Below are positions 54,060 through 63,455 of a stretch of 64,000 nucleotides of DNA, one piece after another (the stretch's first letter is position 1; every line of letters begins with the position of its first letter). The stretch is taken from the NCBI RefSeq assembly GCF_015291625.1, contig NZ_CP030047.1:3472001-3536000 (forward strand), written 5' to 3'. A program made the position numbers and the translations under genes. The notes beneath the pieces are model-generated. The model saw only the letters and a program-made list of their open reading frames with translations. It ran no database searches and was not told the origin of the DNA. The DNA comes from Bradyrhizobium sp. CCBAU 53421 (GTDB lineage Bacteria; Pseudomonadota; Alphaproteobacteria; Rhizobiales; Xanthobacteraceae).

Positions 54060-54989
54060 ATGTTGAGACAGCTCTTCGCGCCGCAGCTCGTTATTCTCTA
54101 CGTGCTGGTGGCCTCTACGCTCTACGTACACTTCCGCGGCAAGCAGCGGTTGCGCTTCGCCCGCCAGCTCGGCGATCACTCGACCTACCTCGCGCCCTAC
54201 AACGTGCTGATGTATGCGGGCTCCGCGGTGCCCAACACGCCGGTGATCCCGGTCGAGCAGTTTCCCGAGCTCAAGAAGCTCTCCGATAATTGGGAGACGA
54301 TCCGCGACGAGGCCACGCGCCTGTTCGACGAGGGCTTCATCCGCGCCGCGGCCAAGAACAACGACTGGGGCTTCTATTCGTTCTTCAAGAGCGGCTGGAA
54401 GCGGTTCTATCTGAAATGGTACGACGACTTCCTGCCGTCGGCGCGCACGCTGTGCCCGAAGACGGTGGAGCTGTTGAATTCGATCCCGAACGTGCACGGC
54501 GCGATGTTCGCGATGCTGCCGCCCGGCGGCAAGCTGGGCGCGCATCGCGATCCTTTCGCCGGCTCGCTGCGCTATCACCTGGGCCTCGTCACGCCGAACT
54601 CGAATGAGTGCCGCATCCTGGTCGACGGCGTCGAATGCGTCTGGCGCGACGGCGAGGCCTTCATGTTCGACGAGACCTTCATCCACAGCGCCGAGAACAA
54701 GACCGACGTCAACCGCATCATCCTGTTCTGCGACGTCGAGCGCCCGATGAAGTACGGCTTCATGACCAGGATGAATCGCTGGGTCAGCCACAACATCGTC
54801 AAGGCATCGGCCACCCAGAACGTCGACGGCGAGCATGTCGGCGCGCTGAACAAGGTGTTCGGCAAGCTCTACGAGATCCATCTCGCCAGCCGCAAGGTCA
54901 AGGAGTGGAATCGGAACGTGTACTACACGCTGAAGTATTCCGTGACCGCGCTGATCCTCGGCCTGATCGTGGTGTCGGCGCTGCGCTGA
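54060..54989 (+). CDS. lpxO: Aspartyl/asparaginyl beta-hydroxylase family, lipid A hydroxylase LpxO-like
   Basis: A 309-residue Fe(II)/2-oxoglutarate dioxygenase with membrane segments at both ends (residues 8-24 and about 289-307). The iron site is His162-x-Asp164 in GAHRDPF plus His209 in FIHSAEN, and Arg219 probably binds 2-oxoglutarate. RYHLGLVTPNS is typical of LpxO, which hydroxylates the secondary acyl chain of lipid A at the inner membrane. Stands alone with its own terminator. Confidence 0.85.
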   Translation: MLRQLFAPQLVILYVLVASTLYVHFRGKQRLRFARQLGDHSTYLAPYNVLMYAGSAVPNTPVIPVEQFPELKKLSDNWETIRDEATRLFDEGFIRAAAKNNDWGFYSFFKSGWKRFYLKWYDDFLPSARTLCPKTVELLNSIPNVHGAMFAMLPPGGKLGAHRDPFAGSLRYHLGLVTPNSNECRILVDGVECVWRDGEAFMFDETFIHSAENKTDVNRIILFCDVERPMKYGFMTRMNRWVSHNIVKASATQNVDGEHVGALNKVFGKLYEIHLASRKVKEWNRNVYYTLKYSVTALILGLIVVSALR

Positions 54990-55019
54990 AGGCAGCGGCA
55001 TTGCCGCGTAGAAAGCAAA

Positions 55020-55045
55020 AGCCCCGGAGCGATCCGGGGCTTTTT
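55020..55045 (+). terminator. Rho-independent terminator of lpxO
   Basis: AGCCCCGGA, loop GCGA, TCCGGGGCT, then TTTT: a 9-base perfect stem, 30 bases after the lpxO stop. Confidence 0.88.
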
Positions 55046-55077
55046 GTCTGGGGCGTGAGCTGCGTGGTGCAACCGTA

Positions 55078-55233
55078 TCAGTCGCGTTCGAAAACCTTGG
55101 CGCCGGGGTAGACTCGCCTGGCGTAGGCCACGACCCACTCCCGGTCCTGGGTCTCCAGGAACGGAGTTCGGATCTTGCACGATCCGACGATGAGGTGCCA
55201 CAGGCCATCCAGCTTCTGAATGTTGACGATCAT
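55078..55233 (-). CDS. Small hypothetical protein (51 residues)
   Basis: Begins MIVNIQKLDGLWHLIVGSCKI and ends YARRVYPGAKVFERD. The ATG at 55233 has GAGGAA 9 bases before it; an upstream ATG at 55299 would add 22 unlikely residues. No signal peptide or membrane segment. I do not recognise a family; its even composition and good ribosome binding site suggest a real cytoplasmic protein. It ends 33 bases from the lpxO terminator, which may serve both strands. Confidence 0.55.
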   Translation of the reverse strand: MIVNIQKLDGLWHLIVGSCKIRTPFLETQDREWVVAYARRVYPGAKVFERD

Positions 55234-55501
55234 CTGAGTGTTCCTCGCAGAACCCGCGTTCCAGTTGGCATTGCGTCTCGCGATCGTCTCACGACTCACG
55301 CTTTGGAGCAGTGATCCCGATCACGGAACTCCAATGCATTCGTTGGAGCAGCTGCGAGTTTAAGAATCGCTCGCCACCGCTCAACTGTACGCGCGTCAGC
55401 ACGGGGCATGACAAGGAATGAGAGCGGTATACCAAGGTATGCTGTGGACGCGCTGATCCTCAGCCCGACCGTGATGTCTCCCCTGCCTTGCTTGGAACTA
55501 A

Positions 55502-56839
55502 CTACGGCTCCCGATTGGCGCCAACGCCAAGTGAACCGATGGCGTCCGAAGCGGCATCCATGTCGGCGGCCGTGATCGGCTGGTCGACGATGAACAGATA
55601 GCATCCCGCCGAGACCACGCCAATCAAGGCCCCGCCGACGAGCGCCGGCACGAACGAGCCGGTCTTCTGCACGATCAGGCCGGTCACGGTCGGCGCCAGC
55701 GCGCCGCCGAGATACCCGCCGAAATTCTGCACCGAGCCGATCGAGGCGGTGCAATTGGTCGGGACCGCCACCGAGCTCAAGGCCCAGGCGCAGGTGCTGG
55801 TCACATAGACCAGGAATAGCGAGATCGAGATGAAGGCGATCGCCAGTGCGTTGCTCTCGACATAGGCGGCAGCCACCGTGCAGGCGGCCGTTCCAAGCAG
55901 CGAGATTGCGGCCGGGTAGCGCCGGCTCTTGAGCGGCTCGACGCCGCGGCGCACCAGCATGTCGGCGATGTATCCGCCGATGACGCCGCCGACGACACCG
56001 CAGGCGAACGGCACCGCGGCAGCCCATCCGGTGTATTTCACGCTCATATGGCGTTCGATCTCGAGATAACCCGGCAGCCAGGCGGTGTAGATCCAGGTCA
56101 GGTAGATGCAGCCGAAATAGCCGAAGATCATGCCCCAGGTGGTGCGGAAGCGGAACAACAGCGACCAGTCGCGGAACGTGACCTTGGTGCGCTGACCGGG
56201 CGGATCGCCTTGCGTCCGGTAGGCGTTCTCGTGCGCCGTGAGCGCGACCTGCTCGGGGTTGCGATAGAGCGCATACCAGCAGGCGGCGACGACGAGGCCG
56301 GCGATGCCCATGATCACGAACATTGCGCGCCAGCCGAACGTCAGCATCAGGTAGGTCAGCAGCGGCACGGCAATCGCCGTGCCGAGCGATGACGCGCAAT
56401 TGAACACGCCGGTCGCAAGCCCCCGGTCGCGCTGATTGAACCAGTCGCGGACCACGCGCGCGCCGGTCGGAAATTGCGGGGCCTCGCCAACTCCGAGCAG
56501 GACGCGGGCCCCGAAGAACTGGCCGAAATTCTGCACCAGCCCGCCGATGAGCTGCGCGAACGACCACAGGCTGAGGCCCATAGCGAGAAGCAGGCGCGGA
56601 CCCAGCCGGTCGACCATCGCACCGGTGGGGAGCTGCGAGAACGCGTAAGCCCAGAGGAAAGCCGACAGCAGGTAGCCCATATCCGCAATCGACAACCCGA
56701 GTTCCTCGCGGATCAGCGGATTCGCAACTGCGAGGGTCGCGCGATCGATGTAGTTGACGACCCCTGCAACGACCAGCAGAGCCAGCGCGACGCGCTGAAT
56801 CGATTTCATACGTGGCGTCGCAAGCTCGATTCCCGACAT
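55502..56839 (-). CDS. MFS transporter, anion:cation symporter (ACS) type
   Basis: A 445-residue, 12-segment major facilitator protein. RVALALLVVAGVVNYIDRATLAVANPLIREELGLSIADMGYLLSAF opens it in the manner of glucarate, galactonate and phthalate symporters. GAMVDRLGPRLLL is the cytoplasmic loop 2-3 motif and LLGVGEAPQFPTGARVVRDWFNQRDRGLATG is the loop 4-5 signature. The frame is open much farther upstream; the ATG at 56839 follows GAGGAAAAA. Probably imports an organic anion. Alone in its strand; divergent from malic enzyme. Confidence 0.87.
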   Translation of the reverse strand: MSGIELATPRMKSIQRVALALLVVAGVVNYIDRATLAVANPLIREELGLSIADMGYLLSAFLWAYAFSQLPTGAMVDRLGPRLLLAMGLSLWSFAQLIGGLVQNFGQFFGARVLLGVGEAPQFPTGARVVRDWFNQRDRGLATGVFNCASSLGTAIAVPLLTYLMLTFGWRAMFVIMGIAGLVVAACWYALYRNPEQVALTAHENAYRTQGDPPGQRTKVTFRDWSLLFRFRTTWGMIFGYFGCIYLTWIYTAWLPGYLEIERHMSVKYTGWAAAVPFACGVVGGVIGGYIADMLVRRGVEPLKSRRYPAAISLLGTAACTVAAAYVESNALAIAFISISLFLVYVTSTCAWALSSVAVPTNCTASIGSVQNFGGYLGGALAPTVTGLIVQKTGSFVPALVGGALIGVVSAGCYLFIVDQPITAADMDAASDAIGSLGVGANREP

Positions 56840-57268
56840 GATTCGTTTTTCCTCACCGTGATTTTTGCCGGACAGTATCGACGTGTGTGGCGTCGAACCA
56901 CAACGGAAGTTGCGCAGCCTGCGTTGCGATTTTGACATGGAGCGGGCCGCGGTTCCTGAACGCCGCTGCGCGACTGATATGAGCAAGAGGCGTGAACCGC
57001 GCGTCTGCCGAGCGTCGTCGTGTCGTCGATCGATCACGCTCTCGCGATGTGATCGGCCCTGATCTGACGATGCATGACGGTTGCGTGGCGGATGCATGTA
57101 ATCCGGGCATCGGCACCGGCGTCATCGCGCTGTCACCAATGGCTGCGAGGCAATCGATCCGGCCTCACGGCCCGATAAGAACTTGGCGAGAAGGGCAGGT
57201 TCGGGTTCCGGTCGCTCGCATCGAAGTGCTACAGTCCCGATCCGGATTCCGTATCGAAAGGCCTTCTC
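56840..57268. other. Divergent control region, MFS gene / malic enzyme gene
   Basis: About 430 bases without a credible gene. It contains a 7-base dyad CGATCAC-N11-GTGATCG (57031-57055) that could be an operator for either gene. Otherwise nothing notable. Confidence 0.5.
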
Positions 57269-58966
57269 ATGTCGGAGACTACTGGAGCTTTTGCGACGAC
57301 TGCACTGAGCGGTTACGAGCTGTTGGCCGATCCGCAGTTGAACAAGGGCACCGCGTTCTCCGAGGCCGAGCGCGAGGCGTTCGACCTGCATGGCCTGCTG
57401 CCGCCAAATATCCTGACGCTGGACGAGCAGGTCTCGCGCCGTCTCGAGGCGCTGCGCGGCTACGAGACCGACATCGAGCGCTATGCCTTCCTGCGCGAAC
57501 TGCAGGACACCAACGAGACGCTGTTCTACGCGCTCCTGGTCGGCAACCTGGAAGAGCTGTTGCCGATCGTCTACACGCCGACGGTCGGCGAGGGTTGCCA
57601 GAAATTCAGCCGGTTGTTTCGCAAGCCGCGCGGGCTGTTCCTCAGCATTCCGCACCAGCACCGGATCGACCGCATCTTCGCCCATCCGCGCTTCGATCAC
57701 GTCGAGGCGATCGTCGTCACCGACGGCGAGCGCATCCTCGGCCTCGGCGACCAGGGCGCTGGCGGCATGGGCATCCCGATCGGCAAGCTCGCGCTCTACA
57801 CCGGCTGCGGCGGCCTGCACCCGGCGACCACGCTGCCGATCATGCTCGATGTCGGCACCGACAATCCGGACTGCCTGGCCGATCCGCTCTATATCGGCTG
57901 GCGCAACGAGCGCGTCCGCGGTCAGCAATATGACGACTTCATCGAGGCGTTCGTCTCCGCGGTGGTGAAGCGCTGGCCGCGCGTCCTGCTGCAATGGGAG
58001 GACTTCGCCAAGAACAACGCGACGCGGATGCTCGAGCGCTATCGCGACCGGCTCCTGACCTTCAACGACGACATTCAGGGTACCGCGGCGGTCGCGACCG
58101 GCGCCTTGCTCTCGGCCATTAACGTCACCGGCGTGCCGCTGACCGAGCAGCGTGTCGCGGTGTTCGGCGCTGGCTCGGCCGGCTGCGGCATCGCCAGCCT
58201 GATCCGCGCGGCGATGATCGATGCCGGCCTGTCCGAAAGCGAGGCCGCGAAACGCTTCTTCATGGTCGACCGCGACGGGCTGCTGCTCGAAGGCATGAGC
58301 GGGCTCGCCCCGTTCCAGCTGCCGTTCGTGCAGAGCAAGCAGGCGATCGCGGGCTGGCAGCTCAGCCATCCCGACAAGATCGCGCTGCTCGACGTCGTGC
58401 GCAACGCCAGGCCGACCGTTCTGATCGGCGTTTCCGGCCAGGCCGGCGCGTTCTCCGAGCCGATCGTCCGCGCGATGGCCGAGTGCAACCAGCGGCCGGT
58501 GATCTTCCCGCTGTCGAATCCGACCTCGCGCGAGGAGGCGACGCCCTCCGACATCGAAGCCTGGACCGAGGGGCGGGCGCTGATCGGCGTCGGCAGCCCG
58601 TTCCCGCCGATCACGCGCGACGGCGCGCGTTTCAAGGTCGATCAGACCAACAACTCCTACATCTTCCCGGGTGTCGGCGTCGGCGCGCTCGCGGTCGGCG
58701 CGAGCCGGGTCAGCGACGGGATGTTCATGGCCGCCGCCAAGGCGCTGGCGAGCGTCTCGCCAGCCCGCAACAACCCAAAGCACAATCTGCTGCCGCCGGT
58801 CAGCGCGCTGCGTGATGTGTCGCTGACGGTTGCATTGGCGGTCGCGCTGCAGGCGCACAAGGAAGGGCTCGCCAAGGATATTCCGATCGATCAGGTCGAG
58901 GCACGCATCCAGGCCAAGGTCTGGACGCCCCGCTACGTGCGGTATCGGCGCAGCGATCGGGCCTAG
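57269..58966 (+). CDS. maeA: NAD-dependent malic enzyme
   Basis: A 565-residue enzyme that decarboxylates malate to pyruvate with NAD reduction. It is of the long single-domain type (about 540-600), not the maeB type fused to a phosphotransacetylase domain. It has LLPIVYTPTVGEGCQKFS with the catalytic Tyr, GLGDQGAGGMGIPIGKLALYTGCGG with the catalytic Lys, LTFNDDIQGTAAVATGALL with metal-binding acids, and VAVFGAGSAGCGIASL for NAD. It supplies pyruvate during growth on dicarboxylates. Alone on its strand. Confidence 0.94.
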   Translation: MSETTGAFATTALSGYELLADPQLNKGTAFSEAEREAFDLHGLLPPNILTLDEQVSRRLEALRGYETDIERYAFLRELQDTNETLFYALLVGNLEELLPIVYTPTVGEGCQKFSRLFRKPRGLFLSIPHQHRIDRIFAHPRFDHVEAIVVTDGERILGLGDQGAGGMGIPIGKLALYTGCGGLHPATTLPIMLDVGTDNPDCLADPLYIGWRNERVRGQQYDDFIEAFVSAVVKRWPRVLLQWEDFAKNNATRMLERYRDRLLTFNDDIQGTAAVATGALLSAINVTGVPLTEQRVAVFGAGSAGCGIASLIRAAMIDAGLSESEAAKRFFMVDRDGLLLEGMSGLAPFQLPFVQSKQAIAGWQLSHPDKIALLDVVRNARPTVLIGVSGQAGAFSEPIVRAMAECNQRPVIFPLSNPTSREEATPSDIEAWTEGRALIGVGSPFPPITRDGARFKVDQTNNSYIFPGVGVGALAVGASRVSDGMFMAAAKALASVSPARNNPKHNLLPPVSALRDVSLTVALAVALQAHKEGLAKDIPIDQVEARIQAKVWTPRYVRYRRSDRA

Positions 58967-59284
58967 AGCCGCACATCGCATGGCCTCGAGCGGCAGCTTC
59001 CGCTCGGTGTGCTTCGTCAACGATCTCATCCGGCCCGCCGCAAGCGGCAAGGCGGCTTCGCCGACCTGCATCGACCGACCGGTGCCAGACAAGCCCCTTC
59101 GATGACAGGGCCGGGAGGGCCGCTACTTCCCCCATGCCGCGGCTTGACCGAAGTAAGAGTTTCCTTCAGTATTGGTATACCAAATGCCAGCGTCGATCCT
59201 TGGGGATTTGGATGTCGTGCGGTGTCCGCAGCGCGCGACGGCAGAACGAGGTCGACGCAACAAGGAAAAACGAGGGGGAGGACA
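58967..59284. other. Intergenic region before the gamma-glutamyltransferase homologue
   Basis: About 320 bases. Frames here are open but show no protein-like sequence. It holds the 12-base palindrome at 59172 and a strong GAGGGGGAGG ribosome binding site for the next gene. Confidence 0.5.
59172..59183. promoter_or_regulatory. Perfect 12-base palindrome, GntR-type operator candidate
   Basis: TTGGTATACCAA, about 100 bases before the gamma-glutamyltransferase homologue. TGGTATACCA-like palindromes are typical of GntR-family (FadR/VanR) operators. No GntR gene is in the window. Confidence 0.55.
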
Positions 59285-60967
59285 ATGGCCAATCTTGGCT
59301 TGTCGCGCAGGGAGTTGCTGGTCGGGTCCATGCTCACGGCGGTTGCCGCGGCGACGCCGAGACCGCTCCGGGCTCTCGACACTACGGGCGCGCTGGCGCG
59401 ATCGAAGACGGGCATGGTGACGAGCCCGCACGAGCTTGCAACGCAGGCAGGGCTCGAGGTGCTGCGCAAAGGCGGCAATGCGATCGAGGCCGTCATCGCC
59501 ATCGGCGCCACGCTGTGCGTGACCTATCCGCATTTCAGCGGCCTCGGCGGCGACAGCTTCATGGTGATCAGTGACCGCAAGGGCAATGTGCGGACGCTGT
59601 CCGGCGTAGGTCAGGCCGCGCTGAACCTGCCGAACTACAGCGGCTCGGTGCCGGTCCGTGGGCCAGGGTCGGCGCTGACCGCGGCGACGACCGTCGACGT
59701 CTGGGACCAGGCGTTCGATTTCAGCCGCAAGTCCTGGGCAGGAAAGCACAGCTGGGCGTCGCTGTTCGCGCGCCCGATCGAATACGCCAGCAAGGGATTC
59801 CCGGTCACGCCGTCGCAACGCTTCTGGCAGGACATGGAAGCGAACAACCTGAAGGATTGGCCCGACATCCGGCGCATCTTCATGCCTGGCGGGCGGATGC
59901 CTGAAATCGGCGAGCCGCTGCTCCAGCCTGAGCTTGCGAAATCGCTGGAGATGCTGGCGGCAAACGGCGGGCGCGATTTCTATGAAGGAAAGCTCGCCGC
60001 ACGCGTCGCGGCCGGACTGAAGCAGATCGGCTCGCCGCTGACCGCCGATGACCTCGCGCGTTGCCGCGCCCGCGACGAGACGCCGTTGCGGGTCGGCTAT
60101 CGCGGCGGAGAACTGCTCGGGCTGCGCCCGCCGACGCAAGGTCTCACGACGCTCGAAATCATGGGCATCCTCGACCGCTTCGAGCTTGCGAAATATCCGG
60201 AAGGGAGCGCGGACTACTATCACCTGCTGGTCGAAGCGGTGAAGCAGGCCTTCATCGACCGCAACCGCTATATCGGCGATCCGGAATTCGTCGACGTTCC
60301 GGTCAATCAGCTGCTATCGGCGAGCTACCTCGACGCCCGCGCCAAGGCGATCAGCCTGGAGAAGGCGATGCCGTGGCCACATGTGTTCAAGAAGGGCGAC
60401 ACGGTCTATCTCGCGGCGACCGATCGGGACGGCAATTGCGTCAGCATGCTGCAGACCGTCTATTACGATTGGGGAAGCGGCATGGTGGCCGGCAACACCG
60501 GCATCATCTGGCACAATCGCGGCGCTTCGTTCAATCTCGACCCGGCCAGCCCCAACTGCCTCAAGCCGGGCAAGCGGCCGTTCCACACGCTCAATCCCGG
60601 AATGTACCTCAAGGGCGGACGGCCGCATCTGCTGTACGGCACCCAAGGGGCCGATGGCCAGCCGCAGACGCTCGCGGCGGTGCTGACCAGGTTGATCGAC
60701 TACAACATGGATCCGCTCACCGCGCTGTCGCGGCCGCGCTTCCTGCTCGGCAAGACGTTCTCCGATTCACGCGACAGCCTGAAGCTGGAGAAGGACGCCG
60801 GTGAAGAGGTCTTCAGGGCACTCGCCGAGCGAGGCCACGAGATGGGTCTGATTCCGGCCCAGAGCCCGCTCGCGGGGCATCCGGGCGCGATCCGGATCGA
60901 CGCCGACGGAAGCATCACCGGGGCGCATGATCCGCGCAGCGACGGGCGCGCCCTCGGGCTGTCATGA
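59285..60967 (+). CDS. Tat-exported gamma-glutamyltransferase family protein
   Basis: A 560-residue Ntn-hydrolase homologue that would self-cleave at Thr373 (GDTVYLAATDRDG) to expose the nucleophile. Classic GGT has TTH at this point, whereas here it is TVY, so substrate or reaction may differ. The GGNAIEAVIAIGATLCVTYPHFSGLGGDSFMV segment and DWGSGMVAGNTGI are family marks. The N-terminus S-R-R-E-L-L-V-G with a following hydrophobic stretch is a twin-arginine signal. It is followed by an MHS-type permease, so it may release a product that is then imported. Activity could be hydrolase or amidohydrolase rather than transferase. Confidence 0.85.
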   Translation: MANLGLSRRELLVGSMLTAVAAATPRPLRALDTTGALARSKTGMVTSPHELATQAGLEVLRKGGNAIEAVIAIGATLCVTYPHFSGLGGDSFMVISDRKGNVRTLSGVGQAALNLPNYSGSVPVRGPGSALTAATTVDVWDQAFDFSRKSWAGKHSWASLFARPIEYASKGFPVTPSQRFWQDMEANNLKDWPDIRRIFMPGGRMPEIGEPLLQPELAKSLEMLAANGGRDFYEGKLAARVAAGLKQIGSPLTADDLARCRARDETPLRVGYRGGELLGLRPPTQGLTTLEIMGILDRFELAKYPEGSADYYHLLVEAVKQAFIDRNRYIGDPEFVDVPVNQLLSASYLDARAKAISLEKAMPWPHVFKKGDTVYLAATDRDGNCVSMLQTVYYDWGSGMVAGNTGIIWHNRGASFNLDPASPNCLKPGKRPFHTLNPGMYLKGGRPHLLYGTQGADGQPQTLAAVLTRLIDYNMDPLTALSRPRFLLGKTFSDSRDSLKLEKDAGEEVFRALAERGHEMGLIPAQSPLAGHPGAIRIDADGSITGAHDPRSDGRALGLS

Positions 60968-61051
60968 GACGAAGCGCGACACGTGACGGACCTGCGCGGC
61001 GGCCGACGGGCGCATCCAGGCGCCCGGGCCGACTAAAGTTCTAGGCCCCGC

Positions 61052-61069
61052 GTTCCATTACGATGGAAC
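61052..61069. promoter_or_regulatory. Inverted repeat upstream of the MHS transporter
   Basis: GTTCCAT-TACG-ATGGAAC, a perfect 7-base dyad with a 4-base spacer, about 85 bases before the MFS start. It could be an operator or an mRNA hairpin. Confidence 0.4.
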
Positions 61070-61152
61070 CTTCGGCGCCGCGATGTCGTTCGTACTCAAA
61101 CGACCCGAACGGTCGAAATCCATCCGGGGGCTTGTCCGAGGGAGACGCTCCC

Positions 61153-62499
61153 ATGGTAACGCTCGGCCCGACACTCGACGCCAACCAACTCTCGCCATCC
61201 GAACATCAGCTCCAGCTGCGCCGCGCGGTCATCGCCTCCACGGTCGGGACCGCGATCGAATGGTATGACTTCTTCCTCTACAGCACCGTCACTGGCCTGG
61301 TGTTCGCAAAGCTGTTCTTTCCGCATTCCGATCCCTGGGTCGGCACGCTGGAAGCCTTCGCGATCTATGCGGTCGGCTTCATCGCGCGGCCGATCGGCGC
61401 TGCGATCTTCGGCCACTATGGCGACCGCATCGGCCGCAAGTCGACGCTGATCGCGACGCTGCTGTTGATGGGCCTCGCGACCGCGGCGGTGGCATTGGTG
61501 CCGACCTATTCCAGCATCGGGATCTGGGGCGCGGTGATCCTCACCGTGCTGCGCTTCATCCAGGGCGTCGGCGTCGGTGGCGAATGGGGCGGCTCGGTGC
61601 TGATGTCGATGGAATGGGCGCGCAATGATCGCTCGCGCGGCCTGATCGCGTCATGGCCGCAATTCGGCGTGCCCTGCGGGCTGTTCCTCGCCAATCTCGC
61701 CGTGCTGGCGTTCAGCCAGATGTCGGGCGACCAGTTCCTGGCCTGGGGCTGGCGCGTTCCGTTTGCCCTCAGCATCGTCCTGGTCGGCGTCGGCCTCTAC
61801 ATCCGGCTCGGCATCCTGGAAACGCCCGTGTTCAGCAGGCTGCTGGCCGAGCGTCAGCTCGACCGCACGCCGATGCTGACGGTGATCCGCGATCATCCGA
61901 AGGAGATCCTGTTGTCCGCCTTCGCGCGGATGTCCGAGCAGGCGCCGTTCTACATCTTCACCGCCTTCGTGTTCTCCTACGGCGTCGGAACGCTGCACGT
62001 GTCGCGCGACTTCCTGCTGACCGCGGTGCTCGCGGCCTCGGTGCTGTCGTTCGTCTCGATCCCGCTGTGCGGGCACATCTCCGATCAGATCGGCCGCAAG
62101 AACATGTACATGATCGGCGCTGCCGTGACCGGCGTGTTCGGCTTCATCTACTTCGCGATGCTTAACACCGGATCGGAAACGATCATCTTCCTCGCGATCT
62201 TCCTGTCGCTGATTCCGCACGACATGCAGTACGGCCCGCAGGCGGCCCTGATCGCAGAGAGCTTTACCGGTCGCCTGCGCTACAGCGGCGCCTCGCTCGG
62301 CTACCAGCTCGCGTCCGTGATCGCCGGCGGTCCGGCGCCGCTGATCGCGGCGTGGCTGTTCGGCACCTATCATTCGTGGATCGCGATCGCGATCTACATC
62401 GCGCTCTGCGCCGTCATCACGCTGGTTGCGACCGCGCTGATGACCGACTTCACCGGCAAGGACATCAATGCGGCCGGCGCGCATGAACGTCGGGCTTGA
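61153..62499 (+). CDS. MFS transporter, metabolite:H+ symporter (MHS) type
   Basis: A 448-residue 12-segment transporter of the MHS family (shikimate, alpha-ketoglutarate, proline/betaine symporters). VIASTVGTAIEWYDFFLYSTVTGLVFAKLFFP is the family signature, GHYGDRIGRKSTL is the loop 2-3 motif, and FIQGVGVGGEWGGSVLMSMEWA follows. The frame opens at 61063; the ATG at 61153 is the usual start for this family. It is 185 bases after the gamma-glutamyltransferase homologue. Substrate unknown; a small organic acid is likely. Confidence 0.9.
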   Translation: MVTLGPTLDANQLSPSEHQLQLRRAVIASTVGTAIEWYDFFLYSTVTGLVFAKLFFPHSDPWVGTLEAFAIYAVGFIARPIGAAIFGHYGDRIGRKSTLIATLLLMGLATAAVALVPTYSSIGIWGAVILTVLRFIQGVGVGGEWGGSVLMSMEWARNDRSRGLIASWPQFGVPCGLFLANLAVLAFSQMSGDQFLAWGWRVPFALSIVLVGVGLYIRLGILETPVFSRLLAERQLDRTPMLTVIRDHPKEILLSAFARMSEQAPFYIFTAFVFSYGVGTLHVSRDFLLTAVLAASVLSFVSIPLCGHISDQIGRKNMYMIGAAVTGVFGFIYFAMLNTGSETIIFLAIFLSLIPHDMQYGPQAALIAESFTGRLRYSGASLGYQLASVIAGGPAPLIAAWLFGTYHSWIAIAIYIALCAVITLVATALMTDFTGKDINAAGAHERRA

Positions 62500-62518
62500 G
62501 ACAGCAATGGAGCAGCAG

Positions 62519-62896
62519 ATGATGAAATGGCGAAAGGAATCGGCGCTCGATCTCTATAACCTCGCCGCAGCGATCTTCCTGCTCGCTGCGCCGTGGCTGT
62601 TCGTGCAGGCCAATCCGACCGCGGCGATCGATCTCAGGATCAGCGGCGCGGCAATCGCGGTCATGTCGCTGGCGGCGATCGTCGCGTTCTCGATCTGGGA
62701 GGAATGGATCAATCTGTTCGTCGGATGCTGGCTGATTGCCTCGCCCTGGCTGCTTGGCTTCACGCATACCCGCGCGATGCATTTTGCCATCGCGGCGGGT
62801 GCGGTGGTCGCGTTCATGGCGCTGCTCGAGCTGTGGCTCGAATACGAGAAGACGCATCTCGGTCCGGCGGCGCCGCAGGCCGTCGAACGGCACTAG
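62519..62896 (+). CDS. SPW-repeat small membrane protein
   Basis: A 125-residue protein with four membrane segments and two copies of the SPW motif (LLAAPWLFVQA and LIASPWLLGF), so an SPW-repeat domain protein. It starts KWRKESALDLYNLAAAIFL. I chose the ATG at 62519, which has GGAG 6 bases before it; earlier ATGs at 62483 and 62507 overlap the transporter end. The function of this family is not known. Confidence 0.75.
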   Translation: MMKWRKESALDLYNLAAAIFLLAAPWLFVQANPTAAIDLRISGAAIAVMSLAAIVAFSIWEEWINLFVGCWLIASPWLLGFTHTRAMHFAIAAGAVVAFMALLELWLEYEKTHLGPAAPQAVERH

Positions 62897-62935
62897 CACT
62901 TGCCCCGCGCGAGCGGGGCTCGGCTCTCTTCCTTT

Positions 62936-62984
62936 GAGCATGATCTTTTCGGAAAACCGCTTCGCACTTTTCCGGATCATGCTC
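62936..62984. repeat. GCATGATC-type intergenic palindrome (copy 3)
   Basis: The cleanest copy: GAGCATGATC at the left, GATCATGCTC at the right, and TTTTCGGAAAACC/CACTTTTCCGG between. The minus-strand gene at 62984 ends with TAG directly at the right edge. Confidence 0.8.
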
Positions 62985-63244
62985 TAGCAACCGCGGCAAA
63001 TGCCTCTGATCTTGCGATCGACGATGGCATCTTCCTGGTCGATGATCTGCTGCGATGACGCCGCCGCTGCCGGAATGTCGGCGGCGCGCGGCTGGCGATG
63101 ACCGACCGGCGCCAACCATGGCCGCGTCGTGGTCTCGTTTGATGCGTAGACGCCGGGCTCCTGGACCACCGACTGTGCAAGGCAAGAACTCGCCATGGCC
63201 GCGGTCAGGATTGCAGCCAAGCCGAGTCGCGGAAGATCGCTCAT
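62984..63244 (-). CDS. Small exported protein
   Basis: An 86-residue protein. Signal peptide MSDLPRLGLAAILTAAMASSCLAQ, then a short mature part (ETTTRPWLAPVGHRQPRAADIP, IIDQEDAIVDRKIRGICRGC) ending in C-R-G-C. The ATG at 63244 has GGAG before it. I do not recognise a named family. The stop codon is provided by the palindrome. Confidence 0.65.
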   Translation of the reverse strand: MSDLPRLGLAAILTAAMASSCLAQSVVQEPGVYASNETTTRPWLAPVGHRQPRAADIPAAAASSQQIIDQEDAIVDRKIRGICRGC

Positions 63245-63455
63245 GAAAATCTCCATACAGTCATCGCCGCGTGCGCGGCCTTGATGAAATGGAGTGCCCC
63301 TATCGTTCCGGTATTCCCCGGTCCATCGAACGTGATCAGTGATCAGGCGCTCGCGGTTCGGTGATCACGCGTGATGAAATAATTATTCGGCGCCCACAGT
63401 CATTGGTCACAGGAGCCGAGCTTGGTCGGCTTCATCCACGTGCGGAGAAACCCCA

